NCBI RefSeq assembly: GCF_024198215.1
Contig: NZ_JAKCFA010000004.1
Coordinates: 489,713-553,712, forward strand
DNA length: 64,000 nucleotides
Source: Myxococcus qinghaiensis
GTDB lineage: Bacteria > Myxococcota > Myxococcia > Myxococcales > Myxococcaceae
Direction of reading: 5' to 3'
Position 1 is the stretch's first letter. The number at the start of each line of letters is the position of its first letter. The position numbers and the translations under genes were made by a program. The notes beneath the pieces were generated by a model. The model saw only the letters and a list, made by a program, of their open reading frames with translations, did no database searches and had not been told where the DNA came from. This document shows, piece by piece, positions 1 through 7,725 of this stretch.

Positions 1-693
1 TTGCTGCGCGTTTGAGTGAAGCCGTAGAAGGAGGTAGTTGCGAACGAGATCAGCTTGGGTGAGAGGGGTGCCCTTGGCGTTGAGACTTTCGAAGATGAGG
101 TAAGGGTCGTCCGTGTCGCCGAGGTGGATGGCGACAACAGTGAGGCGGCTTTGAACCGCGGTTGCGAGTCGTTCAGAGTTAATTGGCGCTCCATCTGAAT
201 CGGTGCCGGCCAGCTTCTTCTGAAAGAACTCGAAGGCGTGGGTGAAGCGCGTGTCAGCCTGGGGCGTCGCTGCGATGAGGGCCTGAAACGCCGCTCGGTC
301 GGGCTGTGTTGGGAGCAGTTTGAAGTGGTCGAGGCCATCGTCGTCCTCATTGACGAGGAGCCGGGTCAGCTTCCGGTACTCCTTCGTCCCGGGCTCGAAG
401 AGGCTGCGCATCGCACAGATGAGGATGGTGACGGTCGTGAGCCGCTGCTGGCCATCAATTACCAGGTACTTCGAGACGCCCACCGGAACGGACCGTGCAG
501 GAGCCGTGACGATGGCCCCCGTGAAGTGACTCGCGACGGATTCCTCCTCAGTGCGCTCGTACTGCTCAAGAAGGTCGGCCCAGAGGGTCTCCCATTCGTT
601 GGGGCCCCACTCGTATGGACGCTGGAAGAGCGGCACGAGCATTTGCTTGGTGCCGTTGAAGAACTCAAGGATTTGGCTCGGGCGTGCTTCCAT
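1..693 (-). CDS. DUF262 / GmrSD-type protein (3' part beyond left edge)
   Basis: Reverse-strand translation from the ATG at 693 stays open to the edge of the window. It shows the two N-terminal signatures of the DUF262/GmrS family: VPLFQRPYEW at about residues 20-29 and VIDGQQRLTT at about 78-87. DUF262 is the nucleotide-binding half of GmrSD-type modification-dependent restriction enzymes and also occurs in other defence proteins; the DGQQR loop is related to ParB/Srx folds. The C-terminal part, where a DUF1524 HNH nuclease would lie, is outside the window, so nuclease activity cannot be judged. Its position beside other nuclease genes fits a defence role (inference). Confidence 0.85.
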   Translation of the reverse strand, partial: MEARPSQILEFFNGTKQMLVPLFQRPYEWGPNEWETLWADLLEQYERTEEESVASHFTGAIVTAPARSVPVGVSKYLVIDGQQRLTTVTILICAMRSLFEPGTKEYRKLTRLLVNEDDDGLDHFKLLPTQPDRAAFQALIAATPQADTRFTHAFEFFQKKLAGTDSDGAPINSERLATAVQSRLTVVAIHLGDTDDPYLIFESLNAKGTPLTQADLVRNYLLLRLHSNAQQ

Positions 694-889
694 CGCAACC
701 TCCGGACGTCGAAGGTAGGGAGGATGGCCAATCGCAGGGTGGTGCGTCCAGCGTTGTCACGTCCTCAACGTCCTGAGGTGTCCAGCGACATCCTTTGGGA
801 GGAGGTCGCTGCCCATAGAGGCCTCGAATTGGAATGCGACGGCCCCCCGGACAGGACATGCTTTCTGCCCTCACGGGCGGCCCGTACTC

Positions 890-1426
890 CTACGGAATAA
901 CTTCCCAGCCGACCCGCCGATTCAGGATGTCGCGGAGGGCGCGCGCGTCCTCTGGCGTGGGTTTCCATTTGTACTGCTGGGCCTGGAACCGCGAGGTGGC
1001 ATCCACCACTGTTTGTGGCTCAGTTGGAGTTTTCTTGCCGGACCACGAGTCGCCCATCTTCGCCCAGACGCCCTGCATGGTGACTCGCATCTCGACCAAT
1101 TTCAGCTCTTCGCTGTGGACACCACGCTCGTCCACGCGGGACTTCCAGAAGTCCATCTGCCCGAGGCGCGCGACGTTCCGGTTCTCGCCCCACGCGATGA
1201 CACTGACAAACCACACGAAGCCATCTTCACTGGGGGGCAGGGACGCCTTTCCGAAAACCCAGAGGTCCCACTTCTTGGTGGGGACGGGGTGAAGTTCACC
1301 TGGGGCCGAGCGACGGTAGATCCAGATTCGCGGGCGGAGCTGGGCGGTGTCGGTCACTGCGGGGGTGTACCAGCACAGGCCGGGCACGTCTGCTGAGGAC
1401 TCACAGCACATATTTGGGGTTGTCAC
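890..1426 (-). CDS. hypothetical protein, Trp-rich
   Basis: A 178-aa open frame starting at a GTG (1426) with GAGGTGG just upstream. Nothing in it was recognised as a known family. It is rich in tryptophan in its central part (KKWDLWVF, FVWFV, GVWAKMG) and has no signal peptide or membrane segment. It is divergent from the exonuclease VII-like gene with an 87-bp gap that must hold both promoters, and lies 197 bp upstream of the DUF262 gene on the same strand, so it may share that operon. Start and function are uncertain. Confidence 0.5.
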   Translation of the reverse strand: MTTPNMCCESSADVPGLCWYTPAVTDTAQLRPRIWIYRRSAPGELHPVPTKKWDLWVFGKASLPPSEDGFVWFVSVIAWGENRNVARLGQMDFWKSRVDERGVHSEELKLVEMRVTMQGVWAKMGDSWSGKKTPTEPQTVVDATSRFQAQQYKWKPTPEDARALRDILNRRVGWEVIP

Positions 1427-1513
1427 GACCCACCTCGCAACGTCATGTCAGCCCTATCTGGCATACCCCCACCCACAAGTCGGGTATATGGTGCCCGATG
1501 CGAGGGAGGGCGC

Positions 1514-2806
1514 ATGCAGCAGGGGCTTCGAAAGCGGAAGGCGCAGCACTTCTCCATCCGGGCGGTCATCCAGCTCATCTCCGACGACGTTCAGCCGGTG
1601 GCGCGGAAGGCCCTGCCATCACGGGAGATGATTCTGGTGGGCGAGGTCGTGGAGGTTCGGGGGAGAAGGGTGTGCCTGGCAGACACTTTCAGCTTCGACA
1701 AGAGGGTCTGGGTGGTGTTCCCAAAGGACTGCACCTGGCGCCCCGGGTTGGGGCACATGGTGGAGTTCCAGGGCAGCACGCAGGCCTTCGTGGACGAGGA
1801 GCGCGGCGCCATCGACGTGCGCTTCATGGCGAAGAGCTGGGCGGACCGTGGCCCCTCAAGTCGGTACGTCCGGCAAAAGGCGGAACTCGACGCGATAGAC
1901 GCTGGGCGCCTTGCTCCGCCTCCGAAGGTCTCCGGTCCCTTCACGCGCGTGGTGCTCGTCACGTCCGAGGGGAGCGAGGCCGTGGCGGACTTCTGCGGCC
2001 AACTCGAAGACACCGTCGGGACTCGCGTCCAGGTGGAACTCGTTCCGGTAGGACTTTACGACGAGAAGTCCATCGCCGAAGGGCTAGGCCGGGCGCAGGA
2101 CTGCAGTGCGGAGCTCGTCGTCCTGGCCCGAGGAGGCGGCTCCCGCGTTGACCTGCAGCCCTTCAACTCGCCGGTGGTTGCCCGAGCGCTCAGTCGGCTG
2201 ACGAAACCGTGCATCGTGGCCGTGGGGCACGCCAGGACGAGAGTGGAGGCGCAGCGCTTCACTGCCTATGGGGCGAGAACACCCTCCGTAGCTGCTCATC
2301 TTGTCGCTCGGTTATTCCGGCGAGGCGAGCCGCGTCCGAAGCAGGCCGGACCAGTGCGTCTTGTCACGCCGCTGCCTGCCATGGCTCAGGTTCCTGCTGC
2401 CCCGAGTCCTGTGGTCGGCTTGCCTGTTGATGCAGTCTCGCGCCATCCAGGCCCTGCAGAGGCTCCACGCGTGCGCAAGTTGTCCGTGCAGCTACCCCCG
2501 GCACCGCTGCACCATGAGGAAATGCGGGGTACGTCCCGATGGCTTGGGACTGCGAAGCGAGTGGCCTGGAAGGTCTACTGGGGACTCCTGGTAAGTCTCG
2601 CGCTCGGCCTTGCCTTCGTTGTGGGGTGGAAGGGGGCCTCGCGATGGGACTTCCTCGCTCGGCCCGAGGCTCGGTCAGTGCCAGTGGTTGGTTCCCCGGC
2701 AGTGGTTTCTCCTCCCGCCACGCCGGCTGCCGAGCCCGTGAAGAAGGAAATCCCGAAGCGCAAGCGGCGTTCAGCTCTGGCGGAGCCGGCAGGGGGCCGC
2801 GAATAG
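1514..2806 (+). CDS. exonuclease VII large subunit-like protein with C-terminal membrane anchor
   Basis: The start is set at ATG 1514, directly after GAGGGAGG; the frame is open further upstream but without a better site. The first ~100 residues resemble an OB-type N-terminal domain (LVGEVVEVRGRRVCLADTF). The centre carries the XseA catalytic-domain pattern: VVLARGGGSRVDLQPFN, then CIVAVGHARTRVEAQRF and ARTPSVAAHLVA, which match the GGGS, GHE/GHxxD and TPTAAA blocks of exonuclease VII large subunit. The usual histidine-acidic active-site text (GHETD) reads GHART here, so catalysis may be altered. Unlike normal XseA, the long helical C-terminus is replaced by a Pro-rich linker and one hydrophobic helix (WGLLVSLALGLAFVVGW) with a basic tail. 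No xseB-like small gene follows. A membrane-linked ssDNA-handling or defence role is inference. Confidence 0.72.
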   Translation: MQQGLRKRKAQHFSIRAVIQLISDDVQPVARKALPSREMILVGEVVEVRGRRVCLADTFSFDKRVWVVFPKDCTWRPGLGHMVEFQGSTQAFVDEERGAIDVRFMAKSWADRGPSSRYVRQKAELDAIDAGRLAPPPKVSGPFTRVVLVTSEGSEAVADFCGQLEDTVGTRVQVELVPVGLYDEKSIAEGLGRAQDCSAELVVLARGGGSRVDLQPFNSPVVARALSRLTKPCIVAVGHARTRVEAQRFTAYGARTPSVAAHLVARLFRRGEPRPKQAGPVRLVTPLPAMAQVPAAPSPVVGLPVDAVSRHPGPAEAPRVRKLSVQLPPAPLHHEEMRGTSRWLGTAKRVAWKVYWGLLVSLALGLAFVVGWKGASRWDFLARPEARSVPVVGSPAVVSPPATPAAEPVKKEIPKRKRRSALAEPAGGRE

Positions 2807-2890
2807 ACGCAGTGACCGAGCCTTGGGTCGAGAGAGGCTGCTCGCGGCAGTGGGGGCGAGCCGCCCAAGGCCTCTGGTTGGGAGTGCCTG

Positions 2891-3121
2891 CTACCGCTTG
2901 TCCTTCGGCGGGTGAGGGTCATTCCCGTAGCTATTCTTCTCCTGAATCTTGCCGCCCTTGTCGTGAATGACGTGCTCGGACTCGTTGGTCCGTGCGGTGG
3001 ACCTTCCCTGTTCGACCGCGGTCTCCTTTTTGTGGTGATGGCTGATGACCTCACCGTTGACCTTGTTGTCCCACCCCGAGCCTCCACTGGACGGGACGGT
3101 ATGGACATTCTTCTTGGTCAT
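2891..3121 (-). CDS. DUF2188 domain protein
   Basis: A 76-aa protein with the DUF2188 layout: MTKKNVHTVPS at the N-terminus, a central Trp-containing strand, a helix with GRSTARTNESEHVIHDKGGKI, and the terminal KNSYGNDPHP. This family is small, cytoplasmic and of unknown function, and is often found beside mobile or stress genes. It is complete at normal length and convergent with the exonuclease VII-like gene. Identification is by recognised pattern; function is not known. Confidence 0.85.
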   Translation of the reverse strand: MTKKNVHTVPSSGGSGWDNKVNGEVISHHHKKETAVEQGRSTARTNESEHVIHDKGGKIQEKNSYGNDPHPPKDKR

Positions 3122-3620
3122 TGCGGGCTTCCTTTTCCGGCCTAATTGGCGCGGAGAAATGGGTTCCCCTCATAGGTAACCAGGGCTGGAATACGCGTCA
3201 ACCTGCTGGATTCGCTGCCATTTCTGCCATGTCAGACCCGCGTGGTAGGGGCGGACGCTCACCACGAGACGGCCGCTCTGCACATGATTGGCTTCGTGTC
3301 TAGAGCAGAGCTCGCAAGGGAGACTGCACACATTCTTGCACGCGAGCCCTTTCGTATTGAGCAGGTGCAGGAGTTGGTTGCGTGCTCTTGCGTGGGTCGG
3401 CACCGCATACTTGCGAGACTGCGGTGCGGGGAGCCAGCGATGATGGGGTAGGGAGCCCAACCCCGCCGTGTGCATGTCCTCATCGAGTGGATGCGACCCC
3501 AGGAGTGCGTGGGCGGAGGCTCAAGGCGGAATAGCCTCCTTGGTAGGTTCTCCCCTTCCGAAATGTCGATACAGGAGGCCGACGACCGTGCGCGCCTCGC
3601 TCATTCGCAGTGGCGCACTG
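3122..3620. other. 500-bp stretch without a convincing gene
   Basis: Open frames exist on both strands but none has a plausible start, codon pattern or recognisable motif. One minus-strand frame (about 3170-3475) contains a few Cys/His residues that could be a decayed zinc or HNH motif, but this is too weak to call. The right end of the stretch carries copy A of a dispersed repeat. Confidence 0.4.
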
Positions 3621-3670
3621 TCACTGATGCTCTTGGCGTGCCCATGAGGCAGCGACCGAATATTGGGTGG
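3590..3670. repeat. dispersed repeat, copy A
   Basis: Shares the blocks CGCGCCTCGCTCA-TTCG and GCCCATGAGG-AGCGACCGAATATTGGGT with copy B at 4825-4903. A shorter match occurs at 6153-6213. It lies across the 3' end of the broken transposase. Nature unknown; it may be a decayed element end. Confidence 0.5.
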
Positions 3671-3917
3671 GCACATCCCTTTTGGCTCCCGGACGGACGA
3701 GGAGGCAATGGAGGCGTGGGAGAAGTCTACCTTGCCGTGGCGGCCCAACTCGTTCCCAGGGGATGCCGTTCTGGAGCACGACCACGATGGCCTCCATCGC
3801 CGCTCGGTCGTCTGCCTGTGGGCGGCCCAGCTTCTTCTTGGGACGCGGTGGCGGCAGCAAGGGGGTGACACGCTCCCAGAAGGCGTCGGGAGCAAGTCCA
3901 CGGACCATGCCCCTCAA
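3621..3917 (-). pseudogene. IS5-family transposase N-terminal remnant
   Basis: The first ~60 residues match the N-terminal insertion domain of IS5-type transposases: LAPDAFWERVTPLLPPP, then LGRPQADDRAAMEAIVVVLQNGIPWERV. Intact proteins of this group go on to a DDE catalytic domain over some 250 residues. Here the recognisable sequence stops after GIPWE, apparently with a frame change, and no DDE part is present. It is therefore a dead remnant marking past transposition into this island. Confidence 0.75.
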
Positions 3918-3973
3918 CCTGAAGAATAGCCCTTACCAACGACCAATTCTGCTCTGACTTCCGTTAGGGGCCG

Positions 3974-4537
3974 TTAGTCGCGCCAACTAGCACACTTTCC
4001 ATCTGGCCTGCGCCAGCCAGGTCCACCGCGGCTTCCGCATCCTCCGCTGCCATAGCCTCCGTAACTGCGCGTAGAGCCTCCGCGATTGCCTCCATTGCTG
4101 CCCCGGGTATCCTGGCCGGGCCTGGAAATCGATTCTTGAATTGTTTGTCGTTCCGCCTCGGCGACCTGCGCATGCTCAGCCCTCGTCAGCAGCTCCTTGC
4201 GACAGAGACTCGGGTACCTGCCGTCAAGGCACCGCCTGAGGTTCTCGCGCCGTTCCGCCTCGGCGACCTGCGCATGCTCTGCCCTCGTCAGCAGCTCCTT
4301 GCGGCAGAGACTCGGGTACCTGCCGTCAAGGCACCGCCTGAGGTTCTCGCGCCGTTCCGCCTCGGCGACCTGCGCATGCTCAGCCCCCGTCAGCAGCTCC
4401 TTGCGGCAGAGACTCGGGTACCTGCCGTCAAGGCACCGCCTGAGGTTCTCGCGCTGCTTAGTCTCCAAAGTGGGTTGAGCGTATGCGACTGTCGAGACGG
4501 TCATTGTCAGGACTACGGAGAGCAATAGCTGAGACAT
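3974..4537 (-). CDS. secreted protein with three 34-aa Cys-containing repeats
   Basis: A 187-aa protein. Residues 1-20 form a typical Sec signal peptide (hydrophobic core, cleavage after VAYA-Q). Three near-identical 34-residue repeats follow, each RENLRRCLDGRYPSLCRKEL plus a helix ending EAER; each repeat has two cysteines, suggesting disulfide-linked helical hairpins outside the cytoplasm. The C-terminus is Gly/Ser/Arg-rich and disordered. No enzyme motif is visible. The repeats are almost identical in DNA (102-bp period), so copy number can change by slippage or recombination. Function unknown. Confidence 0.7.
   Translation of the reverse strand: MSQLLLSVVLTMTVSTVAYAQPTLETKQRENLRRCLDGRYPSLCRKELLTGAEHAQVAEAERRENLRRCLDGRYPSLCRKELLTRAEHAQVAEAERRENLRRCLDGRYPSLCRKELLTRAEHAQVAEAERQTIQESISRPGQDTRGSNGGNRGGSTRSYGGYGSGGCGSRGGPGWRRPDGKCASWRD
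4151..4456. repeat. three tandem 102-bp repeats inside the secreted protein gene
   Basis: The unit beginning TTCCGCCTCGGCGACCTGCG recurs at 4151, 4253 and 4355 with only a few substitutions. The period is a multiple of three, so the reading frame is kept. Confidence 0.9.
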
Positions 4538-4824
4538 CCGTTCCCCCTCGTTTGGTTCTTCAGTCTCTCGGTGCCTCTCGAGATATCTACCTCAGAGCAA
4601 GGAGCGTACACTCCACAGCGGTATCGCCAGAAGTGGTCGAGCGAGTAAGGTCGGGAGAGCGTGGGCAAGAAGCGTGCACCGTTCCAAAGATTCCGTGGCA
4701 GGTTCGTTTGTGGTCTGCCTCCCGCACCAATGCAGCACAAGGCGCGTCACTGAAGCACCGCATAATAGGTGGTTTTGTGCGCTCCCGTGTGGCAGGGAAC
4801 TTGTCGCTTCGATTGGCCTGCCTG

Positions 4825-4903
4825 ACGCGCGCCTCGCTCACTCGCATTGACGCATTACCTGGCGGGGTCTTGACGCACCCATGAGGGCGACCGAATGTTG
4901 GGT
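4825..4903. repeat. dispersed repeat, copy B
   Basis: Contains CGCGCCTCGCTCACTCGCAT, then TTGACGCACCCATGAGGGCG and ACCGAATGTTGGGTAG. It aligns with copy A over about 75 bp and with copy C over its first half. It sits in the 436-bp gap between the secreted repeat protein and the GIY-YIG gene, which otherwise shows no gene. Confidence 0.5.
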
Positions 4904-4973
4904 AGCGACAGCGGGAGCGCCACGAGATCGAAGCGCCTCCGCTCGTCGCGCAGGCCTTCGATTCGGAACCGGC

Positions 4974-5837
4974 TCAGTTCTCGTTCAGTCCATAGTGTGT
5001 GTGTGTGTGCAGCCGTCGCTTCCACGTCTGTTCGAGGGAAACCACCTCCCGCACCGCCATGTCGGGCGAAGTGCGCTCGAGCACGCTGAATCTGAGGTCG
5101 GCCGGTTGTGATTGCCGGAGCAGCTTGTTTCCGCCATGGCCGCTGGCAGCGTAGTCAAGCCAGCGGCCGAGCAAGTTCTCCGCCCCGGCCGCGGAGCCGA
5201 CGTAGCCCAGGCGCCTGCGTTCGTCGTGAATGAAGTAGATCCCGCGCCACTGAGACAGCAGGGTTCGCCAGGACGTGGGAAGCAAAGCAAGCTGCGCCCA
5301 CGTCAGCACCAGCTCCTGCCAGGGCGGAATTCTTCGCGTGATGATACTCTCCTCGACCAGCGCTTCAATCGGAAAGCGATTCCGGCCGGCGTGACGCCAC
5401 CAACTGCGTGTGCCGCCGGGCCAGCCGAACACCAGCTTCCCTTTCCACGTCTCCATGAATGGACGCGCCTGGAGATCGAAAGCCCAAGCAGTGTCGGAGT
5501 CGGCGAGCATTCCGTAGCCGTTTCGGGCGAGTTCCTGATGCTCCGGAAGGGCGTTGAACTGCGCCGCATCGATCAGCCGGCCGCCCATGATTTCGTAGAC
5601 ACCGACGAAGACGGCGCGGTCTGGCGAATGCCCAATGCAGGAGACGATGTACTGCGCGCCCTTCATGGCGCCGGTGAGCTGCGGCCCTTGAGTGTGCTGA
5701 TAGGCGCAGAAGAGTTCCGGACGTTCGTCAGCAATCCAGTAGATCGCCTCACCGAGTTCGGAGACGGCGTTCCTCAGCACGAGGGTTCGGGCGGGCGGCA
5801 GGTGCAGGCGCTCAAGCGCATCGTTCAACTCGAACAT
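4974..5837 (-). CDS. GIY-YIG nuclease family protein
   Basis: Start placed at ATG 5837 (MFELNDALERLHL), because residues further upstream in the open frame look non-coding; this gives 287 aa. The C-terminal ~85 residues form a GIY-YIG domain: GIYFIHDERRRLGYVGSA supplies the paired GIY/YVG strands, followed by LLGRWLDYAASGHGGN (the catalytic-Arg helix region) and a late glutamate in VVSLEQTWKRRL. The N-terminal ~190 residues are a partner domain that was not recognised. Such proteins cut DNA by a one-metal mechanism; solitary host versions are often linked to restriction or mobile DNA. Isolated between repeat copies B and C. Confidence 0.75.
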   Translation of the reverse strand: MFELNDALERLHLPPARTLVLRNAVSELGEAIYWIADERPELFCAYQHTQGPQLTGAMKGAQYIVSCIGHSPDRAVFVGVYEIMGGRLIDAAQFNALPEHQELARNGYGMLADSDTAWAFDLQARPFMETWKGKLVFGWPGGTRSWWRHAGRNRFPIEALVEESIITRRIPPWQELVLTWAQLALLPTSWRTLLSQWRGIYFIHDERRRLGYVGSAAGAENLLGRWLDYAASGHGGNKLLRQSQPADLRFSVLERTSPDMAVREVVSLEQTWKRRLHTHTHYGLNEN

Positions 5838-6507
5838 GCGGCCGTTTTCGCACACGCTACGCGTCTCCGTCCAACGACGGTCTGCTCGGCGTGACGTGCC
5901 TGGTCCGTTCGGCCCATTGATTACGAGAGAAGTGCAGCGTGGGTCGGAGCTGCCCTCCTCCGCTGCGGGGACGCAGAACTGGCCGCCCCAAATGAGTGGC
6001 TGGCCCCGGCAGGCGCCCAATGCAGCCTGGCTCTCGCCTCCGCCACCTCGGATGTTCGAGTGGTCGGAAGCCCGGCGCTCGAACCTCGAGGTTTTGCAGT
6101 GCCCTCGGTGTTTCCGACTCCGCTTCGGCCATCCCACGCAGAGCAAGGACTCTGCGCGCCTCGCTCACTCGTATTGACACGCAGCCGAACGTGGCTTTGA
6201 TGCGCTCATGACGCAGCTGCCGTGTCTTGAGTAGGCGCAGCCGCGCGTTGAAGAAGTCGGCGTCCAATGGTGGTTGCGCGGCGTGCGCCGCGCCGAGTGG
6301 CCAGGATGGGCGCCACACCCATCGCTCATGGAGCTTGGTGTGTCACGCATGACCCAGGGACGTCACAGGACGTGTGCCCCGGCCTCACCTACGGCGGACT
6401 CATCACCAGGCACGTAGGCGAACTTGCCCCTGATGTCAGTCCTCCTAGGTATGTAGGCGGTGGCCGAGCATCAGCTTGGGCTGCGGTTCGTTCTTCGAGG
6501 TGACCGA
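5838..6507. other. 670-bp gap with repeat copy C; no convincing gene
   Basis: A minus-strand frame at 5857-6318 is open but has poor protein character. Its part around RVSEARR comes from the dispersed repeat, so it may be a decayed gene. Nothing else was recognised. Confidence 0.4.
6153..6213. repeat. dispersed repeat, copy C (partial)
   Basis: Shares TGCGCGCCTCGCTCACTCG-ATTGAC with copy B and keeps a diverged CCGAACGTGG...GCTCATGACG tail. Same orientation as copies A and B. Confidence 0.45.
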
Positions 6508-7548
6508 ATGGCGAAGAAGCGAGGAGAGGAAAGAGTGCCGCAGTTGGATGGCTCCCTTTTGGGCCAGCGTGCAGATGAAGCTCTGCGACCAGCAGCGGAG
6601 GGGCATCCATCAAGAGGGGACAACCTGCCCCGGAGATACACGCAAAGTACTGTGTCGCGTCTCTACGGCTTGTCTGGAAATAGATGCGCGTGTCCTGGTT
6701 GTCCAAATAAGATTGTCGCCAGCCCAACCGACTATGATGATGAGGCCGTTCTAGGAAATATTGCTCATATTTACTCGGTTTCTGCTGAAGGCCCAAGGCC
6801 ATGGCCAGGTCCTGGGGTGCCTACCGTTAAAGAGATTAATGACATAGGGAATCTTGTTCTTCTTTGCGCCCACCATCACAGAGAGGTTGATGCCCAGTCC
6901 AACACGTTTACCGCCAAAGAGCTAATGCAATGGAGAGAGAATCACTTCGCGAGGACGCTCGCTAGGCGAACTTCATCTGTTCCTTTGGAGTGGCGAACCA
7001 TAACGGTCAAGGGAGTGAGGTTCGATATAGTTACTACCGATGCAGTTCTTCGCGCGGTCAGTCACCCTCGCACAGACATTGTGAGCACAAAGGAGGCCCA
7101 AAGGGTGACTACTTCCGTAGACTACTTTTTCGAGCGAGACCGTGGTGGGGAGTTTTCGTATACCCTCACGGATTGTCGAAGCCTAGGGTACGTAGGGGGG
7201 AGATTTACGTTTCTCAGTGTACGCAGTGAGGGTGGGGTCTATTTTGATTTCAGTGTCTACTCTCATGCGACGAACGAGTGGGTTCGTCTGGATTCAAGAG
7301 TTCCGGCAGGATTGTTTGATGTGGAGAAACCAAGTCGATGGAAGAGGGGCTGGCTCATCGCAGTGCCGTTGTGGGTAAGTGGGATGGTGGCTTCTTGGGT
7401 GTTCGATTTTCATGTCACGCTGATTGGAGTGGGATCCTGTATAGCGCTGGGGGCTATTGGTCCTGTCTATTCGTTCGTGGGATTTGTTAGGGAGCTGGTC
7501 CTGAGAAGAGCCCTCAGTCGGGTTCAATGGGCCGTCAGCATTTCCTAG
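6508..7548 (+). CDS. HNH nuclease with two C-terminal membrane helices
   Basis: Start at ATG 6508 after CGAGGTGA; 346 aa. A zinc-binding HNH module occupies about residues 55-150: GNRCACPGC (first Cys pair), GNIAHIYSVS (the catalytic His strand), then NLVLLCAHHHREVD. A beta-rich middle domain follows (about 160-275). The C-terminus has two hydrophobic helices separated by a short turn (WLIAVPLWVSGMVASWVF and LIGVGSCIALGAIGPVYSF). HNH plus membrane anchoring is unusual; such architectures suggest a membrane-tethered abortive effector or a nuclease acting on incoming DNA (inference). Base composition is lower in GC than its neighbours, a sign of transfer. Confidence 0.75.
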   Translation: MAKKRGEERVPQLDGSLLGQRADEALRPAAEGHPSRGDNLPRRYTQSTVSRLYGLSGNRCACPGCPNKIVASPTDYDDEAVLGNIAHIYSVSAEGPRPWPGPGVPTVKEINDIGNLVLLCAHHHREVDAQSNTFTAKELMQWRENHFARTLARRTSSVPLEWRTITVKGVRFDIVTTDAVLRAVSHPRTDIVSTKEAQRVTTSVDYFFERDRGGEFSYTLTDCRSLGYVGGRFTFLSVRSEGGVYFDFSVYSHATNEWVRLDSRVPAGLFDVEKPSRWKRGWLIAVPLWVSGMVASWVFDFHVTLIGVGSCIALGAIGPVYSFVGFVRELVLRRALSRVQWAVSIS

Positions 7549-7725
7549 CTCGAGCACGACTGACTGGCGTCTGGCCTGCCTGCAGAGGCAGCAGACTCTT
7601 TGGGGCCGCCTGCTTGCGCGCGTTCATGTCGAGCATCCATCGAGCCTCTTTCGCGGCAGATGACACCACCACCACACGCAGTGAGGGCCCCCTCAGACCA
7701 GTAAATACGTCCCGTTACAGCTCGG

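Noticed and set aside
238..900. Long plus-strand frame of 220 codons
   Set aside because: Antisense to the DUF262 gene, whose family motifs are clear; a shadow frame.
3170..3475. Minus-strand frame with some Cys/His that could be an HNH domain
   Set aside because: No consistent HNH spacing, no ribosome site, poor codon usage; more likely chance or heavily decayed.
5857..6318. Minus-strand frame containing repeat copy C
   Set aside because: Protein character is poor and only the repeat part is shared with other sites; described as a gap instead.
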